DNA of 17,539 bases from JBHJHK01 sp050330975 (GCA_050330975.1 JBHJHK010000438.1:1-17539); one strand, 5' to 3'. Positions 5,394-14,371 are shown, counted from the first letter of the stretch. The notes: generated from the sequence alone by a model not told the origin. Made by a program: numbers and translations.

Positions 5394-7466
5394 TTAGCGA
5401 ATCTGGAACCAGAGCTGGCGTCCCAAGGGGAAGGGGTATTTACCGGTGATGTTTTCCGGTGCAGGGGTTTCCACCAAGGTTTGGATGATGGAGAGAGAAC
5501 CTTCGGTGGGGTTGGTTTGAACCAGGGGATCCCCCAAAGACGAGGTGCTTTGACGGCCAGCGACGATCACCAGGGCATCGGTTTCCAGGAGCCCGTCGCC
5601 ATTGAGGTCAATACCCAAGGCGACTTCGTCGATTTCCGCCAAATCCTCTGCGTCGAAGCCTTCATCCCGGTTGAGGTTAAAGAAAGCTGCATCGAGACGG
5701 CTACCGTCAACGGGGTCTAGGGCCATGAGCCAAGAGAGACCCCCAGAGGCACAGACATCGTCTTCGGGAATGATGGTGGCAAAGATGATGGCGCTGCCCC
5801 GCAAGCTGGCGTCGCTGATCTGCATTTCGCGCTCTACCGGGCTGGCGTCGTAGCGCAGGTCCAAATACCAACCCCGTTCGGGTGTCACGGGGTCAAGAGT
5901 GTTGTCGCTGACGACCCGCACCTGCTCGGTAAAGGTACTGGTGGCCATGGTAATGGGGTCCACTTCTGTGAAGGTTTCCACGTCCTCAAAATCGATGGTT
6001 TGCTCTAAAAGATTGCTGCGACCCAGGGGCAAACCCGTTGCATCATCGATGTCGATGATCCCGTAGTAACTCTGGGTTTCAGGATCCACCGTGGCGTTGT
6101 TGATGTTGTAATCGGCGTCGATGTCGGTGGTATCGAGGAGGCGCCCCGTGCCGAAGTAGACGTAGGTCTCGTTGGCGTTGGCGCCGGGACCCGCCACGGG
6201 ACGGCTGGTAATGGGCTGGCGTTCACCTTGGTCATTGTCAGTGACGAACAGTGGTTTCCCGCCGTAGTCCACGGTCCAATTGGCAGGATCGGTGTCGCTC
6301 AGGTCAAACTTCCACAAGTTGCCTTGGAGATCGCCGGCAAAGACAGTTTCCACGACGCCATCGCCGTCGCGATCCACGGGGGATACGGTGGTAAGACCAT
6401 TGGGTTCCCCGGGGATGTGGTAGGGGAGGGTTCCCAAGGGAGCCAAGCCCGATACCGTAGGATCAACGGAGAGCTTCGCTATTTCAGTTCCATTTTCGAC
6501 GTCGAGGATGATCAACCGGGGGGGAGGTGCGGGCAAACTGGCACCGTTGTAACCGTCGCCAAACATGACCGTCCACTCGCTGTTGGGGAGTCGAGCAACG
6601 GCGGGTTGGCTGAAGGTAAAGCCCAAGTTAGTGTCCCCACCGGGATTGGTAGAGGGGTCGACGCCGGCATTGCCAGTGCTGGGGTCATTGTCGTATTCCC
6701 ACAAAACGATACTGGCGGCGTTGGCTTCGGCGCTGGCCAAGGTGCTGACATCGGTGATATCCAGGGCGTAGATGCCCCGTCCACCGGCGTTGTAGCCCCC
6801 GACGATAACCGTGCGCCACTCCGGTGTCCCTGAATCGTCGAAGAATACATCGGCGGCTGTGGGGGAACCATCGACGTAGAAAAAGTGGTTATACAAGGGA
6901 CTGGTCAGGGCGCTGAGTTTGCCGAACGGAGTGCCGAGATCCCCATACAGGGCATTGGGTACGTAGGCAAAGACCTCTTGGCCACCGTTGACCCCCTCGG
7001 CGTAGAAGGCGTGGAGCATGCCGTCGTTGGCCCCCACGAAGACCAAGGGTTCGCGACTGGCGTTATTCGAAATGAAGGTGGAGTAATCATCAACCGACCC
7101 GCTATTCTCTGGAACGGGAATCCCAAAATTGGGCCAACTATCGGGATAGGGGGCGTTGGGAGCGCCGACAAAGATGGGGTCGGAGTTGATGACATCTCCC
7201 AGGACAGTACTTGGCTCACGGTCGCGAAAACTCAGGCTACCGCCGTTGGCAATTTCCTCGGTGCGCACACCCCGCAGGTAATCCAAACGGTCTTGGCCAA
7301 GACCGTCACTGGTCCCGCTGAAGTCAAGGTCGAGCAGTGCCTGTTGGGTGCCATCTAGGTCTGTCCACCTAAAGGAACACCCCGAAAATCGACGGGAACT
7401 GTGGAGGTATTGTCGGAATAGGTGATCACTTGCCGGGATCCCGGCGCGGGAATGGTGTCCTCCCAC
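5394..7466 (-). CDS. pilY1: PilY1, C-terminal beta-propeller part (separate frame after a frameshift)
   Basis: This frame carries the conserved C-terminal half of the PilC/PilY1 family pilus tip adhesin. In-family sequence starts at about 7373 with FRWTDLDGTQQALLDL, then DRLDYLRGVRTEE and VLGDVINSDPIFVG. The seven-bladed propeller region includes VFVGANDGMLHAFYA and a calcium-binding loop of the type found in PilY1 (DRDGDGVVE, about 6350-6380), which sits in VFAGDLQGNLWKFDLSD. A second acidic loop, DLNGDGLLETD, lies near the C terminus. In P. aeruginosa the propeller calcium site controls pilus extension versus retraction. The codons before about 7373 (from a GTG at 7466) look like out-of-frame sequence, so this is not a gene with its own start. 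It is the -1 frame continuation of the N-terminal part. Joined, the two parts would make about 1615 residues. Confidence 0.88.
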   Translation of the reverse strand: MGGHHSRAGIPASDHLFRQYLHSSRRFSGCSFRWTDLDGTQQALLDLDFSGTSDGLGQDRLDYLRGVRTEEIANGGSLSFRDREPSTVLGDVINSDPIFVGAPNAPYPDSWPNFGIPVPENSGSVDDYSTFISNNASREPLVFVGANDGMLHAFYAEGVNGGQEVFAYVPNALYGDLGTPFGKLSALTSPLYNHFFYVDGSPTAADVFFDDSGTPEWRTVIVGGYNAGGRGIYALDITDVSTLASAEANAASIVLWEYDNDPSTGNAGVDPSTNPGGDTNLGFTFSQPAVARLPNSEWTVMFGDGYNGASLPAPPPRLIILDVENGTEIAKLSVDPTVSGLAPLGTLPYHIPGEPNGLTTVSPVDRDGDGVVETVFAGDLQGNLWKFDLSDTDPANWTVDYGGKPLFVTDNDQGERQPITSRPVAGPGANANETYVYFGTGRLLDTTDIDADYNINNATVDPETQSYYGIIDIDDATGLPLGRSNLLEQTIDFEDVETFTEVDPITMATSTFTEQVRVVSDNTLDPVTPERGWYLDLRYDASPVEREMQISDASLRGSAIIFATIIPEDDVCASGGLSWLMALDPVDGSRLDAAFFNLNRDEGFDAEDLAEIDEVALGIDLNGDGLLETDALVIVAGRQSTSSLGDPLVQTNPTEGSLSIIQTLVETPAPENITGKYPFPLGRQLWFQIR

Positions 7467-10240
7467 AACAGGGTGGTGGGGGCGCCGGTGGAGGGGTCGA
7501 TGTTGAACGCTCGCACCTCACCGCTCCAGCTGTCGGTCTGAAACAGCGCCTGGTAGACTTTGGTGTCGGTGTTGACGGCACCACTGTTGGCCGCCGCGGA
7601 AGACGCCGAACCCACCAAGCTAAAGATGCGAGTGAAGGCGGCTTCTAGCTGCTGTTCCAGGGTCAGGGCGTTAGTGACCAGGAAGTAGTTGTCGGGGACA
7701 CCATTGTTGTCGAAGTCCCACTCGGGTTGATCGGGCAGGTCGTTGCCGTTCTCGTCCTCGAAACCGCCGTATTTGGCCATGAACCAGAGGGGGTCGGGGA
7801 GAAACTCAGTGGTGCTACCCCCGCTGGCGGGCGTGTGGATGCGGGTCGCTGTGGTTGTAAGGGTATTGCCATCAAAGCGCGGCAAACCTGTGTAGGGGGC
7901 ATTGGCTGAGATATTGCCAGGTTGGGTATCCAGGAAATACTCAGGGTTGCTGCCCCCTTGGGGGTCCCGCACTTCCAGATAGATGCCATCGTCGGTGGTG
8001 CCGGAAATGACATAGCCAACGGCGTGGCGGATACCACCAGCTTGGTAGACGGCGTTGAGTTCGACTTCGACATTGCCGCTGGCGAGGAGGCTTACCCTGT
8101 ACTCGACGATGGTGTCCATGTCGTGGTCGGCGCCTTGCTCCACGTCTTCGTAGTTGATGGAAAACCGCGCCTCGTAGCGCCCACCATTAACGGCGGGATT
8201 TTGATTGGGGATTTCGTTGACTATCTGTTCGACGTAGAAGTCGACAATTTGGTTGGTGGGCTGGAAAGCCCCCTGGGCGGCGCTGATGCTACCGCCAAAA
8301 TTACCTGCAACTGACTTGGCAAAGGGAACCAAGATTACGATACCACTGGGAGTGGGCACCTGGATGCGCGGCAACGGTGAAGCCAAGGCCACGGAGAAGA
8401 TGGAGGATTTCTGATCGTCGGGCTTGGTGGGATTGATATCATTGGTGCGGCCAAAGTAGCCCAACGCAGCGCTGTAGTAACCACCCAACTTAGTGGGCTC
8501 CTCGGGAGCAAGACCGCGGATGTCAAAGAAGGTAGTAGCCGTCTTGGGGGTGGGTGCGCTGTCGGCAATGCCACCCGCCTCGCCAATAAAAACAGTTTCA
8601 GAGCCACCGAAGTGATCGGTCCAGATGGTATCTGATAAAGCTTGCAAGTTCAAAGAGGGGTCTAAATCATTGGGAATACCCGAACCAAAGGCGCCGGCGA
8701 CGCCGGGCAGTTGGTCGGTGTCGTAGGAGGGATTGATATCACTGATAACAGTGATAAATGGACGGGCACAGGTTCCAACGTTGGGGTCGCTATAGGGATC
8801 AGTGTAGCTCGTGATGGCGGGTAGTGCCAAATTGGGGATTTGATCGTAGGCCGTGTTATTGTCGACAGTGCCAACGCTGTAAGCTGGCGTGACGTTGGGC
8901 TTGCCGGCGAAATAGCGCAGGGCTTCATAAACCATTTCGCCGATGGGATTGCCCCACATGGTGCACTGATCGGTGTCGGTGATGGGTCGGTTTGCGATCC
9001 AGCCGCAACGGTAAGCAAAGTTTTGATTTCCGTTTGGAAGCGTGCTTCCATTGCCAAATTCGACAACTTGCAATGCGTCGATAAAATTGACGATGCCCTG
9101 GAATCCCGGAAGGATTTGTCCAGTGCTGGAGTCTATTTCATCGTTGAAGGACCCGATGGCACGCCGCAGGACGCCACCGGAGGTGCTTTTCTCGTTACTG
9201 CCCGACAGTAACCCAAAAGACATACGGTCCGTTTCGCCAAAATTGTGAAGTATGCCCCGAGGCTTAAAAACGGTATTGATGCCATCAGTGTAAGCCTGAC
9301 AGTCTTCTTCAAGACTCTCCTCTTGGGTCAAAGTGCCCACGCCCACAGCGGGATTACACACCTCGACGCGCACGAGGTAATCGAGACGAGCGGAGCTACC
9401 CGTGGTATGACCCGTTACACAGTCGGCGCGATTGTTGCCCGGCAAAGCGCACTGTTGATCAGCTACCGGACGCTCGATGGAAACCCACTCCCAAATGCGA
9501 TACTCAGAGTCCAACAAGACTCGCATTCGCGGGCGCTGTTGGGAATCGCTTCTCCGGGTTGTGTTGGCAAATAAATGACGGGAACCTGGCGTGGGAAGAC
9601 TGTAAGGGGTATAAGCAGAAATATCGTAGCCAACACGGGACACACTCTCGTACTCTTTGCCCCAGCTATGGGCATCCTGCGGAATGAAGGAGCGCTCCAG
9701 AACGGTAAGTGGCCCAGTGCCGGTGGCATCTTGGTCAATGCGTCGAAAACCGCCATAGAGTACTTTGCGTAGGGCATCGATCCGCGACGTGGTGACATAG
9801 TTGAGAAAGTCACCACTCCATTCGCCAGCTCCTGAAGTACATGTTTTTGCGCCAGCATCAGTTAAACCCGCAGGCACAAATAGATCCGATGAGGTGTCAA
9901 GGCCTCCCGTCAGATTGCCTCCGGTGAAGTCGTAGCATTTTCCCGAGTCAAAGTAACCATAATAGGTAAAGTTGGCATTGGGGTTGTAGCCTACATCGAG
10001 GGTACCGTTGCCGTCCAGGTCGGAGGCATCGTTGTAGGCTTCGTAGTAGAGCTTGTGATCCCGTCCCATGACGAGCATATTCAGCGGAGGGGCACCATTG
10101 CCCACGATAACGGGCTCATTGGCAATTAGGAGCTGCGCTTGAGAAGTGCTCGCCACACCTCCCAAAATAATACCCAAAGTAGCACCCAGACCCAGGGCTG
10201 CTGTGCCCCGAAATCTGGTGTTATATTTCCCAAACTTCAT
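7355..10240 (-). CDS. pilY1: PilY1 pilus tip adhesin, N-terminal part, truncated by frameshift
   Basis: PilY1 is a secreted tip-associated adhesin and mechanosensor that is needed for type IV pilus assembly. This frame begins with a signal peptide (basic start, hydrophobic core, cleavage probably near residue 35 after SQA). The family N-terminal block follows: PPLNMLVMGRDHKLYYEAYN, an acidic loop DLDGNGTLD at 74-82 and YYGYFDSGKCYDF. Later family blocks are FITVISDINPSYDTDQLPG, DPLWFMAKYGGFEDENGND and FDNNGVPDNYFLVTN, then FQTDSWSGEVRAF. The ATG at 10240 has a good AGGGAGA ribosome binding site. After DFRGVP the frame reads five unrelated residues (LGGQT) and stops at 7355. The family sequence resumes in the -1 frame, so one base appears to be missing in the A-run at 7371-7373 (T-run on the coding strand). 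The truncated 961-residue protein would lack the propeller. It lies 30 bp after pilX. Confidence 0.9.
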   Translation of the reverse strand: MKFGKYNTRFRGTAALGLGATLGIILGGVASTSQAQLLIANEPVIVGNGAPPLNMLVMGRDHKLYYEAYNDASDLDGNGTLDVGYNPNANFTYYGYFDSGKCYDFTGGNLTGGLDTSSDLFVPAGLTDAGAKTCTSGAGEWSGDFLNYVTTSRIDALRKVLYGGFRRIDQDATGTGPLTVLERSFIPQDAHSWGKEYESVSRVGYDISAYTPYSLPTPGSRHLFANTTRRSDSQQRPRMRVLLDSEYRIWEWVSIERPVADQQCALPGNNRADCVTGHTTGSSARLDYLVRVEVCNPAVGVGTLTQEESLEEDCQAYTDGINTVFKPRGILHNFGETDRMSFGLLSGSNEKSTSGGVLRRAIGSFNDEIDSSTGQILPGFQGIVNFIDALQVVEFGNGSTLPNGNQNFAYRCGWIANRPITDTDQCTMWGNPIGEMVYEALRYFAGKPNVTPAYSVGTVDNNTAYDQIPNLALPAITSYTDPYSDPNVGTCARPFITVISDINPSYDTDQLPGVAGAFGSGIPNDLDPSLNLQALSDTIWTDHFGGSETVFIGEAGGIADSAPTPKTATTFFDIRGLAPEEPTKLGGYYSAALGYFGRTNDINPTKPDDQKSSIFSVALASPLPRIQVPTPSGIVILVPFAKSVAGNFGGSISAAQGAFQPTNQIVDFYVEQIVNEIPNQNPAVNGGRYEARFSINYEDVEQGADHDMDTIVEYRVSLLASGNVEVELNAVYQAGGIRHAVGYVISGTTDDGIYLEVRDPQGGSNPEYFLDTQPGNISANAPYTGLPRFDGNTLTTTATRIHTPASGGSTTEFLPDPLWFMAKYGGFEDENGNDLPDQPEWDFDNNGVPDNYFLVTNALTLEQQLEAAFTRIFSLVGSASSAAANSGAVNTDTKVYQALFQTDSWSGEVRAFNIDPSTGAPTTLLWEDTIPAPGSRQVITYSDNTSTVPVDFRGVPLGGQT

Positions 10241-10270
10241 TGATCGTCTCCCTGGAATAGCTATGCGCTT

Positions 10271-10894
10271 TTAATAGGCCCATGTAAAAATGCTTTGTAA
10301 AACAACTTGGGTTTGATCGTTGGCGCCCGACGACTCGCTGGTGATGCGATAGTAGATCAAACCCGGCTTGGTGCCATAAGTGCTTGGATCTAAGCTGACT
10401 TCTTCGGGAACAAACTGCTGCTCCACGATGGAATAATAGGGGTTGTAGGTGGCATTAACGGCATCGAAGGGTGCTTCATTGAATTCATATGCCCAATCGC
10501 TTCCCGAGCCGCCGATGAGGGCATTTTTCCAATCCTGGCTGCTCCAATTGTAAATGTTTGCGGATGCGGTGATGTAGCGGTTGGGCGCCAATACTTTGCA
10601 ATCACCGATATCGATCTCATCACAGAATTTGGGTTCGGCGATCAACGTTTTGAGAAAATCTTCGCCAGCGTTGAGGGCTGCTTCTGCGGCCAGGAAGGCG
10701 CGATTGCGGTCCCACTGGTTGCCGACGATCCGCTGGTCGACGGTGTTACTCTGCATGGCGGTCACCCCAAGCAAAGTGATAACACCCAACAGAATCAAGC
10801 AGATGGCGAGAGTGCCAATACCGCGCTGCCGACGCCGAGGGTCGAGTCGGCACGGGCAATGGCGTCGCAATGAAGTGTAGAAGTGTTTTTTCAT
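10271..10894 (-). CDS. pilX: Type IV pilus minor pilin PilX
   Basis: PilX is a component of the minor pilin priming complex. The 207-residue product begins with an unusually long basic leader ending at G25, followed by IGTLAICLILLGVITLLGV. The PilX_N hallmark comes next: SNTVDQRIVGNQWDRNRAFLAAEAALNAGE. As seen in this family, the mature N terminus lacks the Glu5 present in the other pilins here (Ala at that position). The C-terminal half is a pilin-like soluble domain ending in YYRITSESSGANDQTQVVLQS, the usual final beta strands. The ATG at 10894 has no strong ribosome binding site. The gap to pilW is 43 bp and to pilY1 30 bp, so the genes are probably co-transcribed. Confidence 0.88.
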   Translation of the reverse strand: MKKHFYTSLRRHCPCRLDPRRRQRGIGTLAICLILLGVITLLGVTAMQSNTVDQRIVGNQWDRNRAFLAAEAALNAGEDFLKTLIAEPKFCDEIDIGDCKVLAPNRYITASANIYNWSSQDWKNALIGGSGSDWAYEFNEAPFDAVNATYNPYYSIVEQQFVPEEVSLDPSTYGTKPGLIYYRITSESSGANDQTQVVLQSIFTWAY

Positions 10895-10937
10895 GGTCGA
10901 TGTATCGCTGGTGAAGTTCTATCTGGCAAAATGGGTG

Positions 10938-12050
10938 TTACAAAATGCGATTGCGCAGGGAAAAGCTCATTTCGAACGACTTGCGCAAGCGCTTGTCATC
11001 GGGGATCGCAACACTGATTTCATAAGTGCCTGCGCCTTTGAACAATGCGATGGGCGTTGGGTTCTCGGCGCCAACGGGTTCTTTGCTGCGCACGATCATC
11101 CCCACCCGTACACTGACGACATCATCAAATGAATGACTGGCTGCCACCTCAGTAGCGTCAACGTAGATATCTGCCTGCTCTGGAGTATTCGTGGCAGGGT
11201 TGGTATCGACGCCGTAGAGAATTTCAAAGTGCTCGACGCCATCAAATAGGGCCTGGGCTGCAGTGTAAGGGGAGGCGGTATCGTCGTGGACTTTTCGCAT
11301 CAGCCGGGGCCCATCGGTGGGATCCACGTCGACGTAGTAAGCGACCGTTTGAATGGGATAGATGTTAGAACCTTGACCAAAGACATAGCCAATATCGGAG
11401 GGATTGGCAGCCCGGGTCAAGGTGGAGTTGGGGGTTCCACTGCCGTAGGTAGCAGAGCGCACAACGCGCAACCGCTGGCAATCGCTGATGATGATGCTCT
11501 TCCCAGGGTCGATTTCATCGGAACCCAGGGGTCGGACGGTAAAAGATGTATCCGTGGCATCTCCCATGCCAGAGACAAGCACAACCCCATTATTGGCGGG
11601 CATTTTAAAAGAAACCCAATCACTGGCCACACGGCTACCGAAGCCCACGTGGGGAGCCGGCAAGGCATTGGAGTCTTTATCGTAACCCCACAATACATTC
11701 TCAAAGTCATAGGGGAAATTGTCGCCCACCAAGCTTCCACCGCTATTCACTAGCAGGTTGTCCAAGGATAGGCTTCTGTTTTGACCACATCCCAGATAAC
11801 CCACCATGCGAAATTGATAACCCAACAGTTCAAAGGCGAAGCGGGCGGTGTTTTGGATCTCAGAAAGCGCCGATTGGGTATTGTAGGCGCTCTTGCTCAG
11901 GCTGTAAACTTGAACAATGCCTGCAAGAATGATCAAACTAATGACAAAAGAAACCAGCAATTCGGGTAGTGTGGTACCGCGACAACGCCGGCGAGGATTT
12001 ATACCGCGACGGCAACCACTGGGTGAGGGGCGAGGAAATAATGGATCCAT
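10938..12050 (-). CDS. pilW: Type IV pilus minor pilin PilW
   Basis: PilW is the largest minor pilin and bridges PilX to the other tip pilins. The 370-residue product has a prepilin leader ending at G25, then TTLPELLVSFVISLIILAGI with Glu5 present, and QNTARFAFELLGYQFRMVGYLGC. This matches PilW, including the conserved acid/aromatic stretch and the GC just after it. The C terminus shows the family pattern VSVRVGMIVRSKEP followed by basic KRLRKSFEMSFSLRNR. Start ATG at 12050. It follows pilV after a 44-bp gap. Confidence 0.9.
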   Translation of the reverse strand: MDPLFPRPSPSGCRRGINPRRRCRGTTLPELLVSFVISLIILAGIVQVYSLSKSAYNTQSALSEIQNTARFAFELLGYQFRMVGYLGCGQNRSLSLDNLLVNSGGSLVGDNFPYDFENVLWGYDKDSNALPAPHVGFGSRVASDWVSFKMPANNGVVLVSGMGDATDTSFTVRPLGSDEIDPGKSIIISDCQRLRVVRSATYGSGTPNSTLTRAANPSDIGYVFGQGSNIYPIQTVAYYVDVDPTDGPRLMRKVHDDTASPYTAAQALFDGVEHFEILYGVDTNPATNTPEQADIYVDATEVAASHSFDDVVSVRVGMIVRSKEPVGAENPTPIALFKGAGTYEISVAIPDDKRLRKSFEMSFSLRNRIL

Positions 12051-12094
12051 GGAATGTCATCCCATTAATTTTCTGAATCAAAAAGACTGAATGG

Positions 12095-12610
12095 TCAGTC
12101 GAGGAATTCCGATGTGATTTCCAAGCATGCATAGGGGGGATCACAACTGGGGGTACCCGGCAGAGCGGGATTGTCCAACGGGCGCTCTAGCCAGCTAACC
12201 TGGATGGTGGCCCAGCGACCTCCATTGAGCGTGTCACCCGTTGTGATCTGTCCGTCTCCCGAGGGAAGGGAACTCTCAATTTTGGCAAACCACTGCTTGA
12301 GGGCATCTGGCTCCGTGCCAGTGGGTGTGGCATCGGAGCGGTCAATCGTGAATTCGTTCATGCACGCGGGACCTTGGTTGCGGCATTGGGCATGGATGCG
12401 ATCTAGAATGTTGTACAGCAAAATGACTGCCTGGGAGCGCAAATAGGCGTCGTGGTTGGCGCGCATCCCCGCAGCTTGTAAGTTGGCCAAGCCCAGAAGC
12501 CCTACGCCGAGAACGATGAGGGCAATCAGGATTTCTAGCAGTGAAGAGCCCCTCTGCTGTTTGCGGGGAGCGCCAAAAGTATAGTTATTCAGCGATGTTT
12601 TCAGGGGCAT
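12095..12610 (-). CDS. pilV: Type IV pilus minor pilin PilV
   Basis: This 171-residue prepilin has a basic leader ending at G21, then SSLLEILIALIVLGVGLLGLANLQ, the classical PilV/GspI-like N terminus with Glu5. The sequence then runs through MRANHDAYLRSQA, as in PilV. It has several cysteines (C76 and C83 in the middle, two more near the C terminus) that may form disulfides. The ATG at 12610 lies inside the 3' end of fimU (10-bp overlap), which suggests coupled translation. PilV is a subunit of the priming complex with FimU, PilW and PilX. Confidence 0.88.
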   Translation of the reverse strand: MPLKTSLNNYTFGAPRKQQRGSSLLEILIALIVLGVGLLGLANLQAAGMRANHDAYLRSQAVILLYNILDRIHAQCRNQGPACMNEFTIDRSDATPTGTEPDALKQWFAKIESSLPSGDGQITTGDTLNGGRWATIQVSWLERPLDNPALPGTPSCDPPYACLEITSEFLD

Positions 12611-13158
12611 GATGCGGTTTCCGTTTTGATTTTGATGCGACCTACGTTATTCAAGACAATAGCCCGGGCTTTGGCAGAACCTCTGTCGTCACATAGACGG
12701 AATGTATCACTCACCGCCAATAGTCCTCCATGGCGGCTACGCGGTTGACCCCGGGCGTTATAGGATATGTAATCTTCGATGGTGCCTCCGACCCTCAAAG
12801 TGAGTTCACTACTGTTGAGTTCAAAAGCCCGAATGAGGGTGTCACCATCGGTGGCGTCGAACTCACCGAGAACACCATTGTCCCTAAAAACGATCCAGCC
12901 CGCTTCCCAACCATTACCACTGCTGTCATTGACACAGGTGAGACCGTCGTTGCTCTTGCACATGGTCACCTGGCAAGTGCAGCGAAGGGCTTCGACCAGG
13001 GCTAGATTGAGCCCTTCGACGACGTTGTTGGCGTCGGCCGTCAAGCGGTTGTCCTGAATCAACGGTCGAAAATTGGGAATGGTTATGGCTGCCACCACCG
13101 CGACAATCACGACGACGATGATGAGTTCAACCAGGGTAAAACCCGATGATTTTCGCAT
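12601..13158 (-). CDS. fimU: Type IV pilus minor pilin FimU/FimT (GspH domain)
   Basis: This is the first gene of the minor pilin operon. The 185-residue product has a very short leader (MRKSSG), then FTLVELIIVVVIVAVVAAITIPNF, with Glu5 and the GspH/FimT N-terminal helix. DNRLTADANNVVEGLNLALVEALR follows, where FimT/FimU proteins have RLxxxxNxxxxxlxxARSEA-like sequence. The C-terminal GspH-type domain ends in GRIKIKTETASCP. A good ribosome binding site (GGGGAAG) precedes the ATG at 13158. Only one GspH-type gene is present, whereas P. aeruginosa has both fimT and fimU. Its position beside pilV argues for FimU, but FimT cannot be excluded by eye. Confidence 0.82.
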   Translation of the reverse strand: MRKSSGFTLVELIIVVVIVAVVAAITIPNFRPLIQDNRLTADANNVVEGLNLALVEALRCTCQVTMCKSNDGLTCVNDSSGNGWEAGWIVFRDNGVLGEFDATDGDTLIRAFELNSSELTLRVGGTIEDYISYNARGQPRSRHGGLLAVSDTFRLCDDRGSAKARAIVLNNVGRIKIKTETASCP

Positions 13159-13245
13159 TTCTTCCCCGTTCCAGATGGGTTACATTGTTGAAAGGATGAT
13201 CTAGGATGCCGGCCCAGCATTGCAAGTATTTTGGTACAAGCGGCG

Positions 13246-13264
13246 CCGTTGGGTAGACAAACGG
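13246..13264 (-). promoter_or_regulatory. Candidate AlgR binding site between fimU and algZ
   Basis: On the minus strand, 13264-13256 reads CCGTTTGTC, one base from the reported AlgR consensus CCGTTCGTC. It is also part of an inverted repeat, CCGTT-N9-AACGG (13246-13264). It lies about 100 bp upstream of the fimU start and about 50 bp upstream of the algZ start, so it could act on either gene. In P. aeruginosa AlgR binds the fimU promoter (known). That the site works here is inference. I see no convincing -35/-10 pair for either gene in this 153-bp region. Confidence 0.45.
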
Positions 13265-13311
13265 TCGACGGGGCGAGGGCAAATCCACCCGCGCCCAAGG
13301 GATAGGCCTCC

Positions 13312-14367
13312 ATGGCACACGGCGGTGGCTCGGTGACATTCCCCGACTTCTGTGGCGGTCAAGCGCTGCTCTGGCTCATTTTGGGCGGTGAGCTGTTGGC
13401 GTTGCTGCTGACCTTGGCGGGGGTGCGCAGCGGCGGGGAATTCTGGTTTATGTTCGCCTTTACTTCCCTGTTTATCCAGTGGGTGATCCTCGCCTCGGCG
13501 GCGGCCCTGTGCCTGGTGGGAAGGCACTTGAACCGTGCAGGGCCGGCCCTGGGGGCGACCATCATCTTCGTCGTCATCCAGCTCATGACCCTGGTCACTT
13601 CCCTGGCCATGGTGGCCATTCGCCAGCAATTGGGCTTACCGCCCACCCCACAACCCGTCGTCTCCAGCCTCGGCCACCTGGCCATCAGCGCCATCGTCAG
13701 CTTTGTCTTGGTGCGCTACCTCTCGCTACAGCTGCGCTGGCGCCAAGCCATTGAGGCCAATGCCTCTTACCGCTTCCAAGCCCTCCAAGCCCGCATCCGG
13801 CCCCATTTTTTGTTCAACGCCCTCAACACCATCGTCCACTTGGTGGGCAGGAACTCCCGTCAAGCGGAAGAGGCCGTACTCGACCTGGCCGACCTGTTGC
13901 GGGTCGCCTTGGCCGAGGAGCGCTGGAACTCCCTGGGACGGGAGTTGGAGGTCACCCGGCGCTACCTCCACATCGAAAAACTGCGTCTGGGGGAGCGCTT
14001 GCAGGTGCGCTGGTCCCTGGACCCAGCCCTCGATCAAGGGCAACTGATCCCCGCCCTGTGTCTCCAGCCCCTGGTGGAAAATGCCGTCTACCACGGCGTA
14101 CAGACCCTCCCCGCTGGCGGCGAGGTCGCCATCGAGATCCGCCGCACTGCCCGCCGGCTCCACATCACCGTGGACAACCCCACGGGTCCCCCGGCGGCCG
14201 CCGCCCCCCAGCAACACCACGGCATGGCCCAGGACAATATCCGCCAGCGCTTGGCCTTGGCCTACGGCGACAGCGCCCACCTGGCCCTCACCGCCGAGGC
14301 CCACCACTACCGGGCGGCCATCGTCATCCCCCTGGATCGTCGACCCACTGCGTCCCTTCGAGGATGA
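13312..14367 (+). CDS. algZ: LytS-type sensor histidine kinase AlgZ (FimS)
   Basis: AlgZ/FimS is the membrane sensor partner of AlgR and controls twitching motility and alginate in Pseudomonas. The 351-residue product has the AlgZ-like start FPDFCGGQALL and four probable transmembrane segments (about 18-37, 47-70, 82-103 and 121-139). A His_kinase (PF06580) domain follows, with the phosphoacceptor H165 in RIRPHFLFNALN. The N-box-like LQPLVENAVYHG has N257, and GMAQDNIRQRL at about 304-314 forms the end of the ATP-binding region. There is no separate periplasmic sensor domain. The ATG at 13312 is preceded by GGGATAGG. It lies 4 bp upstream of algR in the same operon and is divergent from fimU. 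Confidence 0.88.
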   Translation: MAHGGGSVTFPDFCGGQALLWLILGGELLALLLTLAGVRSGGEFWFMFAFTSLFIQWVILASAAALCLVGRHLNRAGPALGATIIFVVIQLMTLVTSLAMVAIRQQLGLPPTPQPVVSSLGHLAISAIVSFVLVRYLSLQLRWRQAIEANASYRFQALQARIRPHFLFNALNTIVHLVGRNSRQAEEAVLDLADLLRVALAEERWNSLGRELEVTRRYLHIEKLRLGERLQVRWSLDPALDQGQLIPALCLQPLVENAVYHGVQTLPAGGEVAIEIRRTARRLHITVDNPTGPPAAAAPQQHHGMAQDNIRQRLALAYGDSAHLALTAEAHHYRAAIVIPLDRRPTASLRG

Positions 14368-14371
14368 GGCC

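Noticed and set aside
6228..6833. Plus-strand open frame antisense to pilY1 (and others like it at 6885 and 11286)
   Set aside because: They are antisense to identified pilus genes and match no family.
7360..7385. Programmed -1 ribosomal frameshift in pilY1
   Set aside because: The local sequence U-CCU-UUA is not a standard slippery heptamer (the P-site pairing would be poor) and I see no clear downstream pseudoknot. A single missing base explains it more simply.
14081..14371. Upstream extension of the algR reading frame
   Set aside because: It lies inside algZ in another frame. The receiver domain begins exactly at the ATG at 14372, which has a good ribosome binding site.
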